Shown: positions 33,783 through 42,200 of the stretch, piece after piece
How the letters are laid out: the number at the start of each line of letters is the position of its first letter
How positions within the stretch are numbered: position 1 is the stretch's first letter
Source of the DNA: Symbiodinium natans
Taxonomy: Eukaryota; Sar; Dinophyceae; Suessiales; Symbiodiniaceae
Assembly (NCBI GenBank): GCA_905221605.1
Contig: CAJNDS010000335.1
Coordinates: 1,745,430 to 1,809,429, forward strand
DNA: 64,000 bases
Reading direction: 5' to 3'
Translations under genes and position numbers: made by a program
The notes under the pieces: model-generated
The model's database searches: none
What the model was told of the DNA's origin: nothing
Seen by the model: the letters and a program-made list of their open reading frames with translations, nothing else

Positions 33783-33860
33783 CTTGGACGCAGACTAGGC
33801 CCGTATTCCCTTTTATTGTGGCTGAGGTTTCCTTATAACCCCCTTCAAACCCAAGCAGTT
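33783..33860 (+). mobile_element. Family A element, partial
   Basis: CTTGGACGCAGACTAGGCCC, TATTCCCTTTTATTGTGGCT, then TTCCTTATAACCCCCTTCAA. The right end is missing; a family G element follows at once. Confidence 0.6.
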
Positions 33861-33876
33861 CTTCACCCCCCACACC

Positions 33877-34021
33877 CCTTCCTGTAACCAGGGAGTGAGG
33901 GAATTGGGGGCCTATACATATATACCCTGTCAAGGAGTATATGTGGTACCTCAAACCCTAAACCCTAAACCCTAAACCCTAAACCCTAAACCTCATTCCC
34001 CCATACCCTACTAGCCAACAG
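33877..34021. mobile_element. Family G element with internal CCCTAAA array
   Basis: Left end GTAACCAGGGAGTGAGGGAA and right end CCCCCATACCCTACTAGCCAA bracket an AT core and five CCCTAAA units that are absent from the 27737 copy. Confidence 0.65.
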
Positions 34022-34248
34022 TAAGACCCTAGATCGCAAGCACTTAAAGCCCGTAGCCTTTAGACGCTAAGCCCCTGGCCACCCTACCAAGTTTCAGGTG
34101 GGTCCTTGAAGCAAACCTAAACCCTAAACCCTAAATCCTAAACCCTGAATCCTAATCCCTAAACCCTAAACCCTAAACCCTAAACCCTAAACCCTAAACA
34201 CTAAACCCTTGCCTCCAAGCTCCCCCCCCCCCCCAAGCCTTTCCCCAG

Positions 34249-34614
34249 TCCCGAGGTGTGCACGGGCATTGTCGATAGAAAGTGCGATCCTGTCGCCATC
34301 TGTCAGAAGGCTGTGGACCATGTCAAAGGCCGGTTGAGGGTTTGGGGCTTAGGGTTCAGGGTTTAGGCTTTAGGCTGTAGGGTTTAGGGTTTAGGGTTTA
34401 GGGTTAACCCAACTCCCCTGAAACACCATAAAAAGAAGGAACCGTCAGTGACAACAAAGAATATCTACTCAGAATGACGTCCATGGCCATCGTCAGAATA
34501 AGCACAAAAAATGATCCAAAACAGCAAATGATCCAAAACAGCACAGATTTTGCTCCCATGCTACCCCGTAAGCAACTGTTACTAGAGGCTTCAAGGGCCT
34601 TGCGAACTAGTTAA
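34249..34614 (+). CDS. 3' end of an unknown gene, two exons
   Basis: 34249-34332: PEVCTGIVDRKCDPVAICQK then AVDHVKG, donor CG|GTTGAG. 34473-34614, after TATCTACTCAG: MTSMAIVRISTKNDPKQQ, ending LLLEASRALRTS and TAA. The split codon CG+A keeps the frame. Three cysteines in the first exon could be structural. Not recognised. Confidence 0.5.
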
Positions 34615-34802
34615 CCTAAAGCCTATACCCAAAACCCCGAACCTCAGACCCCAAGCCAGCTCGTAAGTCTTACGAACCTTCAGGCTGTCCAAAGGAAGGC
34701 ACCAAGAGCCCTTCGTTGGGCCATCGACTCCGGCCTTTTGTTCCCTTGAGGGTCCTTGTGCCTAAGTAGGGTTCAGGGTTTAGGTGGTTTAGGGTTTGGG
34801 AG

Positions 34803-35937
34803 GTGCTCAAGCACCAGTGTCCCTCTGCAAGATGGCGCCCGAGCGTAAGCACGCAAAGCTTCCTGGGACAAGTCGTGGAAACTCTTGGCTTTCTTCCGGC
34901 TGTCTCTGAGGACTTTAACCTTCTGGGTTTTGTAGAAACTACAATCAGGAGCCTAAGAGTTACCCTAAACCCTAAACCCTAAACCCTAAACCCTAAACCC
35001 TAAACTTCTAAAATGCTAAACCCTAAACCCCAAACCCTAAACCCCAGAAGTCAGCCAAAAGAACGGCATGGCATGCATTGATTGGTGAGCCGCGAAGAAG
35101 ACTTCGCGCCGGCCGGCAGCACTCAGAATCGCAAGCACCCTTTACGCGAAAGTCTGAAGGCCCTAAACCCTAAACCCATAAAACCCATAAAACCCTTAAA
35201 CCCTTAAACCTTTAAACCCTTAAACCCTTAAACAGTTAAACCCTTAAACCCTTAAACCCTAAACCCCAAAACCCGAAACCTTTCACCGTCGTCCCTGAAA
35301 CTTTCGCCTCGAACCTCCCCTAAACCCTAAACTCCAAACCCTAAACCCTAAACCCTAAACCCTAAGCTCCGCCAGGCTTACAGGATGAGGATGAGTGCGT
35401 GAACTACGGCGGCCGGATTGCAAAGAAAAGCTCCCGGGAGTCCTTGTGCGACTTGTGGGTTCGGGGTTTAGGGTTTAGGGTTTAGGGTTTAGAGTTTAGG
35501 GTTTAGGGTTTAGGGGTTTCGGAGTTCAGGGTTTGGAGGGTTTAGGGTTTGGGGGTTTTGCGAGGTTGGGGGGGGGTTTGGGGGTTGGGGGGGGGGGGGG
35601 GGGGGGGCTTTGGGGCTTTTGGGGAGGGTGGTCCTAAACCCTAAACCCTAAACCCTAAAACCCTAAACCCAAAAAAAACGCATTTCGGGTTTCGGGATTT
35701 GTGGGTTTATGATTAATAGAGTTGGGTGTGCTCTTTTCAGAATGCGTCAAGTACGACGTCAGCATTGACTGACAGGGACGGAGATGGTAGTTTAAGGGTT
35801 TAGGGTTTAGGGTACCCACAACAAGGGACCATGTAGCTACCCTAGGACCTCAGATGGTATGGCGTGGCATGACTTGAGGGTCCTTGCCATCGGAGGTTCA
35901 CAACTCTCTGGTGCTTTTCCCGCCCTCAGCCTTCTAG
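34803..35937 (+). CDS. Unknown gene, 3' five exons
   Basis: 34803-34958: VLKHQCPSARWRPSVSTQSF, LGQVVETLGFLPAVSEDFNL... (52 codons). 35051 to about 35155: SAKRTAWHALIGEPRRRLRA... 35384-35458: DEDECVNYGGRIAKKSSRES. 35741-35786, after CTCTTTTCAG: NASSTTSALTDRDGD. 35879-35937: SLPSEVHNSLVLFPPSAF and TAG. Exons 1-2 and 3-5 join in phase; the exon 2 donor is unclear. DRDGDG resembles the start of an EF-hand loop, but the loop is not completed. The intron before the last exon holds part of a family D element. No family is recognised. Confidence 0.5.
35180..35270. repeat. CCCTTAAA variant repeat
   Basis: About ten CCCTTAAA or CCCATAAA octamers derived from the heptamer. Confidence 0.85.
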
Positions 35938-36394
35938 ACTATACTCCGAACACTCTGAAACCTAAACCCTAAACCCTGCCCTTTTCTGAGTATAACTGGG
36001 TGAAAAGTACAGCTATGATTGGGTCATGAAGCACCATGAGCCTCCAAGCAACCCCTGAACCTTTATCGCCCTAAACCCTAAACCCTAAACCCCAAACCCC
36101 AAACCCCAAAAGGGCTTTGCGCTTGGCGCATGGGAAGCTGTTCTCTTCAGTGGCCTCAGTCTTCCATACGACACAACCTCCTTAACAACCCAGAACATCA
36201 ACCTCTACCTCTCCAAAAAACTTGCAGGGTTTACGGCAAGCCGGCTTATGCAGGGCCCCCAACCCTAAAACACTAAAACCCTAAAACTCTAACCCCTAAA
36301 CCCTAAACCCTAAACCCTAAACCCTAAACCCTAAACCCTAAACCCTAAACCCTAAACCCTAAACCCTAAACCCTAAACCCTAACTGAAGCCCAG

Positions 36395-36838
36395 GCGACG
36401 TCACCTTCGTCGTGGACGGCTACGACTGCACTGCCTCCCAAGGCCGCAATGGCCTGCAGTTCTTCTTAGGATTTGGGGTTCAGGGTTTAGGGTCTAGGGT
36501 TTAGGGTTTCGGGGTTTAGGGTTTAGGGTTTAGGATTTCGGGTTTAGGGTTTAAGTAGGGTTTAGGGTTCAGGGTTTAGGACGTAGGGTTTAGGGTTGAG
36601 GGTTCCGAGGGTTTACCCTTGTTTAGGGGGTAGGGTGTCTTTGGGTTTAGGGTTTAGGGCAGCGTTTAAGTAGGGTTTAGGGTTCAGGGTGGAGGGTTTA
36701 GGTTTAGGGTTCCGAGGGTTTAGGGTTTAGGGTTCCGAGAGTTTACACTTGGGTTTTGGGGTTTTTGGGTTTGGGTTTGGGGATTAGGGTTTAGGATTTA
36801 GCCAAGCTTGGCATGGTGTTGAAGAAAGGCTGGCTTAA
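36395..36838 (+). CDS. Two candidate exons
   Basis: 36395-36469: DVTFVVDGYDCTASQGRNGL then QFFL, after GCCCAG. The only plausible donor is GA (G|GATTTGG). 36802-36838: KLGMVLKKGWL, after TTTAG, with a strong donor AA|GTGAGC. A GA-AG intron would keep the phase. They might be early exons of the kinase gene downstream, but no kinase box is visible in them. Confidence 0.35.
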
Positions 36839-37215
36839 GTGAGCGTACATGCTCCGAAACCCTAAACCCTAAACCCTAAGCCCTAAACCCTAAACCCTAA
36901 ACCCTGAACGACGAGGTTGCAGGACATGGGAGTTGTTCAAAATCCCTATAAACCCTAAACCGACTTACCCCCTAAATATCCATGAGGTAGGTCCCCGGTT
37001 TGCTAGGGGTTCTCCTTTTAAGGGACTCATATGGCCCGTCCCTATACATGACTTTGGAACAGAACAACCCCATATACCCCAAGCCCTGAACCCCTGAAAC
37101 CCTAGCCCCGCTTTTACACTCTATCGCACCTGCGGGGGGACAGCTCGCGCTGTCCTCAACCTTGTCACCGCGACGCATCCTGCCGTGCTGTGCTGTGACT
37201 GACGTCACGTACAAG

Positions 37216-37475
37216 CAACTCAACTGGACTGGGGCCTCTGGCTCTTGGCGTTGGCCGTCAAGCACCCGGGTCCGACGGACTTCCGCACACGCCGCTCGTC
37301 CCCGTTGCCTTCGGCGTGATCCCCAAGGAAGACGAGGCATGCCTGACGGCGCATCCGTGGATTGCCGAGCACGGCACCGGTCTGTCTGCCTGCTGCCCTT
37401 CACCGGGGAGCATCGCGTGCGCAGATGATGGCGAACCTGGCACCAAGCAGAACCTTCCAGCCCTCTTCGGCCTGG
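37216..37475 (+). CDS. Candidate large exon, possibly of the kinase N-terminal domain
   Basis: After TACAAG the frame runs 86 codons: STGLGPLALGVGRQAPGSDG, LPHTPLVPVAFGVIPKEDEA..., ending NLPALFGLG with donor G|GTTCGAG, beside a family E element. The segment HTPLVPVAFGV resembles the H-x-x-V-V-x-x-x-A-x-G stretch of mitochondrial dehydrogenase kinases. The phase does not fit the next exon, so membership is unproven. Confidence 0.35.
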
Positions 37476-37488
37476 GTTCGAGTACTAG

Positions 37489-37614
37489 CTACAAGGAGGG
37501 GCCCCCGAGTTATAAGTAGAGTCATAAGAACCCCAAATTGGGTTATAAGGATCCTAACTTAGGTTATAAGTCCCTTGACTATAGTTACTTCAGTATGGGG
37601 GCCGCTCCTTGCAG
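37489..37614. mobile_element. TIR element, family E
   Basis: CTACAAGGAGGGGCCCCC at the left and GGGGGCCGCTCCTTGCAG at the right, with repeated GGTTATAAG motifs between. It begins 13 nt after the donor of the 37216-37475 exon. Confidence 0.85.
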
Positions 37615-37812
37615 GATCCAGGTTCCAGTTTTGGGTTTGGCCGTTTTGGGGTTTAGGGGCTTAGAGTTTTGGGAGCGCGCAAGGCTGTTCAATCGGGAGT
37701 GAAGTGTTGAGGGCTTAAGGCGTTTGGGGTTTAGGGTTTAGGGTTTAGGGAGGAGGCCTTAACCCCATGAAAGGTTTTGTAAGCCCGAAATACTAAGGCC
37801 GGAACTAACCAG

Positions 37813-38081
37813 GACAAACAGCTTGGCCCAAGACGGTCACCGTCAGTTGCACTGGTGGGTCTTTCAATGACTGCCATTAAGGTCATCAGTCCCTGCGAAA
37901 GAAGAGTCCACAGCAGGTAAGTAGGCACAAGCGCTTGCGACCCTAAACCCTAAACCCTAAACCCTAAAACCTAAATCCTAAACCCTAAGCCCTAAGCCCT
38001 AAACGCTAGATCGCAGAGGCGAATCAGGAGGCAAGGGATGCCCTGAACCGACACTGTGAACCCAAACCTACTTCTGTGAAG
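37813..38081 (+). CDS. Probable upstream exons of the dehydrogenase kinase gene
   Basis: 37813-37888: DKQLGPRRSPSVALVGLSMT then AIKVI, donor A|GTCCCT. 38017-38081: ANQEARDALNRHCEPKPTSV then K, donor GTTTAG. The split codon A+AG keeps the frame. The second exon aligns with the helix of this kinase family in which A-R-x-L-C-x-x-x-x-x-x-P precedes the ATP-binding domain. A longer first-exon variant ending at a perfect GTAAGT donor (37917) is also possible. Confidence 0.5.
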
Positions 38082-38347
38082 GTTTAGGGTTTAGGGTTTT
38101 GGGTTTTGGGTTTTGGGTTTTGGGTTTCGAGTTTAGATTCAGGGTTTACTGTTTATGTTTCGGGGTTACCTAGTACTGACCTGAGAAGATGACAGGTTTG
38201 CAACAAGCGTAGCCAGCCTATTTTTCTCAGCAACCTAAACCAACCCCTGAACCCTGAACCCTAAACCCTAAACCCTAAAATCCCTAAAAACCCTAAAGCC
38301 CGCTCCGATATACTGATGGGTGGCGTACAGATACCTTTCTTTTGTAG

Positions 38348-38761
38348 AAGCCATACGCCCCTAAAGCACGTTCGAACGCTAAAAAGCGAAACTCGGATCT
38401 GAACCCCAAGCCCTTGAAGCCTTTTGAGAATATGTAAGTGGTCTGTGGTTCAAAACTTCTAGTGTGTATGTGTGTATAAATATATCCTAAACCCCGCGAA
38501 CCCTCTATAAACCCGATGAATTCCTAAATCATCCAAATGTAGATGGTCTAAGACATGCAGATGCAGATATGGAGGTTTACGAAAGTAAGGGAACCCTAGT
38601 ATAGACCATAGAGTAGGATTCCCTTATCAGAAGGACCCCAGTAAGGTACCCCTAAGTTTGGAAACCCCCCCACATACAACCTGAGTCGCATGCCTCGATG
38701 GGATACTTGTAGGACTGAGCATGGCAAGTGCTTTCAAGGAGTCGGTCTTTGGCAACCGTCT
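38348..38761 (+). CDS. Two candidate exons, lysine-rich
   Basis: 38348-38433, after TTTCTTTTGTAG: KPYAPKARSNAKKRNSDLNP, then a perfect donor AT|GTAAGT. 38713-38761: TEHGKCFQGVGLWQPSV, joined in phase through AT+G. Good splice signals, but no kinase similarity, although they lie between kinase exons. They may be an inserted loop, or false. Confidence 0.3.
38586..38682. mobile_element. Family F element
   Basis: AGGGAACCCTAGTATAGACC ... GGACCCCAGTAAGGTACCCC then TTTGGAAACCCCCCC. The AAGGTACCCC segment is shared with 52246 and 12790. Confidence 0.55.
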
Positions 38762-39294
38762 GTTTTTAGGGTCCTTCTACCCTAATCCTTACTTCTCTAA
38801 TGGCTGAACTTTATAAACTTTTTGGGTCGCCTTATTTAGTAGGAATAATAAAGGTGAACCGTTTTCCCCTTGGTCATTGGAGAAGTAAGCTTTAGGGTGC
38901 TTAAAACCCAATCCTCCTGGGCGGAGGAAAAATCGAGTTCTCCTTCTTGCCTAGCCGCTGGGCTGTTTGGAGGGGTCTGATTTGTTGAGTGCGTAGGATG
39001 TTTAGGGGCTAAAGGTGTGTTTAGGGTTTAGGGTTTAGGGTTTAGGGTTTAGGGTTTAGGGTTTAGGGTTTAGGGTTTAGGGGCTGAAGGTGTAGGGTTG
39101 CCTGCGCCCCCCAACTACCCTGTGATAAAGGGATTGATATTCCCTACTATGTTGGAAAAAGGGCAGTGGTGGTGCTGGGGTTCAGGGTTTCGAGTTTATT
39201 GTTTGGGGTTTAGGGTTTCGGTCTAGGTTTTTCAGGGTTCCGGGTGCCTGGCACCCTACTGTCCCCCTTTCAAAAACCCTCAAAGCCACCCGAG

Positions 39295-42200
39295 GATACC
39301 TGCTGCTCCTGACAGAGGAGCTCTTGAAGAACTGTGCCTATGCCACAGCGCCATGTCCAGCAACACTGATTCGTTGGCATGTTCCCCCTTATTCTAATTC
39401 GAACAGTCCTTGCGGCATCATCCCACAACCCGAAGTTCTAACCTTGTCTGCAGGAACCAACAACCCCACAAGATGAGGGTTTTGGGTGTTTTCGTTTAGG
39501 GCCTAGGGCTTAGGGCTTAGGGCCTAGGGCCTAGGGCTTAGGGCTTAGGGCTTGGGGTTAGGGGTTCGGGTTTCGGGTTTCGGGTTTGGGGTTTAGGGTT
39601 TAGGGTTTAGGGTCAGTTTTAGGGTGTAGCAGTTCAGCAAACCCGAACACCATCCGCCCATACCCTTAGTCCTTGAACCCCTGAACGTTGAACCGACTCC
39701 TACATCCTAAACCCTGAACCCTAAACCCTAAACCCTAAACCCTAAACCCTAAACCCTAAACCACCTTAAACCCCCACAGTCTGGTCTCTGGCAGCCTTTA
39801 GCTAGAGATTGCAGAGCAGACGTGGCAGGCTCCTGCGCCGATTCTACTTGGAGGTTCACGGCTACTTCTAATTTAGCTGGGGTTATAAAGTAGGGTGACT
39901 AGAGTTCTAAGCTCTAAGTGGTTAATACATTATTTAGGGTACTCAGAACCCTAATTTGAGCTACCCGTGAACCTTCAAGTGCACTTCGGGATCTTCGTAT
40001 GGGGTTGAGGGTTTATAAGGGTTCTTATTGAGGTTCGGGGTTTGAGGTTGAGGGTTTAAAGTTTAGGGTTTATGGTGGTAGACCCTAAACCCAAAAGTAA
40101 ACGCCTAAGGCCCAAGCCTTAGGTCATCAATCGGGCAGATGATGACAAAGGACTGGAAGCGTTTCCAGTCACCGTCACCGTCGGCTCCAATCAACAGCAG
40201 GCCGGGCGAACATACTCCTACTTCTACTTTTAGGAGGGCACTTCCTTGTAGGGAGGCCCTTCTTCACCCCCCGGCACTAAGATGAGCCCTTGGCGTATTG
40301 AGGGGGACTGCGGGTAAGTATCATAGGGTTATGTATAGAGAGATAGATGGATGGAGGGTAGATTGCCGGCGGCGCTAACTGTATAAGCTCCCCTTGATTC
40401 AAATACGGTGAACGCAAGCTCTGTGCCAAGCCAGACCCCTAGGCTTTAGGGGCTTCCAAGGCTTTGAGGGTCTAAGTGTCTGAGAGGTTCGGGGCTTAAG
40501 GTGTTTTTAGCCCTTTACATGTACCCCTAGTATAATCCCCTTATAATCCCCCAGGTTACTGGACAACTAAGTAGGGCTAGAGGTTTAGGGTTTAGGGTTT
40601 AGGGTTTAGGGTTTAGTTTAGGGTGGAAACCAGCGAGGTGGTGATCAAGATCAGCGATCGTGCCTTCGGCTGCAGCGATGGTTGCTGTTGTCTTTGAAGG
40701 CTCGAAATCTTAGTTTCATGGTAGCCTGTGCCCCTAAACCCTAAACCCTAAGTGGCTCTGGGTTCCCTTATGAAGTAGCCAGCCCCCAAAAGGGTGCCCT
40801 TACCAAGAAATAAGGTTGCTGGGCTACCCAGGTTTGCTCCCTTGTTCGGGATTCCTTTTGTTGTCCAAACCCGTTTATGATCACTCGTAAGGGGGCCCAA
40901 AACCCTGAACCCTGAACCCTAAACCCTAAACCCTAAACCCTAAACCCTAAACCCTAAACCCTAAACCCTATTCCTTACATTCCTTGAATTCCCTAGATTC
41001 CCCTTAAAAACACGAAATTCCCTCAGTTTTCGGCCTCCAGGAAGCCTAGTTCAACTACGGTAGCGCTTTGCTTAAAAGTCCTCATACCCAAGCCCGAAGC
41101 CGGTAGGGTTTAGGGTTTAGGGCTTAGGAGTTTAGGGTTCAGGGTTTAGGGCTTCGGGCTGAGGTGTAGGGCTTCGGGCTGAGGTCCTCCTAAACCCTAA
41201 ACCCTAAACCCTAAACCCTAAACCCTAAACCCTAAACAAAGCTTGCAGGTGGCGGAGGCATCTCGGAGGGCTCTGCTGAGAAACTGCGCTCCGTTGTATA
41301 TCGGGGAATTGTGGTTCAACGTTTAGGGGTTTTAGGGTTTAGGGTTTAGGGTTTAGGGTTTAGGGTTTTTGTCGGGGCTTAGCTTTCGGGTTTGGGGTTT
41401 TCGGGGTTTTCGCGTTCGGGGTTTCGAGTTTCAGGTTTAGGGTTTAGGTTTTTGGGGGTTTTAGTGTCAGGGATTTCGGGTTTCGGTTTTAGGGTTGTGC
41501 GGCCAAGGCAATAGGAAGAAGGACCCCAACAAGAGAGAATAACAAAAGACCGCCCCTCCTCCCCGCTCCCCTCCCCTCTGCACGAAGATGACGGCGTGGC
41601 GGTTTTAGGGTGCTTTAGGGTTTCGGATACCAACTTCCCTTTCCCACCATTCTTGTTCCTTCCTCCGAAGCAGCTAGGTAGGGCAGATCATTGCCTTGAC
41701 CCCAAACACTGCACCCGCAACCCTAAACCCTAAACCCTAAACCCTGAAGCATCTCTTGGAGCCTGAAGCCCCCGAGAGAGCCACCTGCCAGCCCAACATC
41801 TGCACAACTCGAGGGGTTCAGGGTTAGGTTACCGATATCATTTCGTTGGTTATAGTTGGGTTCACAAAGTACCATGAATCCCAAAGTAGGTAGGATAATG
41901 AAGTAGGGTCACACTCATAAGAGTCCCATCTATGGCACTTTGTAATCTCCTGCCTTGTGTACCGTCTTATTAAGTCCTGATCCTCCAAGTAGACCCTGAA
42001 CCCTCTACCTTCAACCCTGAGCTACTTGTTAGGTTGTCTGGTCCTCCAAGTAGACCCTAAACTAAATCTCAATCCTAAGCCCCAAACCCTGAGCCCTGAA
42101 ATCTGAGCCAATGGGCTCTGGGAATCATACTCGGACCCCTGAGGATGTACCCCGAAGAGGTCCCCTTACTGTGCTCCGGATCCTTATATGGGTGGCTGTC

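Noticed and set aside
36100-36260. Exon-like region with all three + frames partly open
   Set aside because: SLPYDTTSLTTQNINLYLSK and two alternatives are equally plausible; no donor or phase evidence to choose.
39780-40003. Exon pair SGLWQPLARDCRADVAG / ALRDLRM, exactly flanking a family C element
   Set aside because: Attractive as a perfect introner example, but the kinase frame joins 39347 directly to 40123 and the phases of this pair do not fit.
41027-41102. Exon with frame SASRKPSSTTVALCLKVLIP
   Set aside because: Acceptor, donor and phase all look good, but it falls inside the kinase intron 40660-41248, whose ends are fixed by the joined I-S-D-R-G-G-G motif. It shows how easily false exons arise here.
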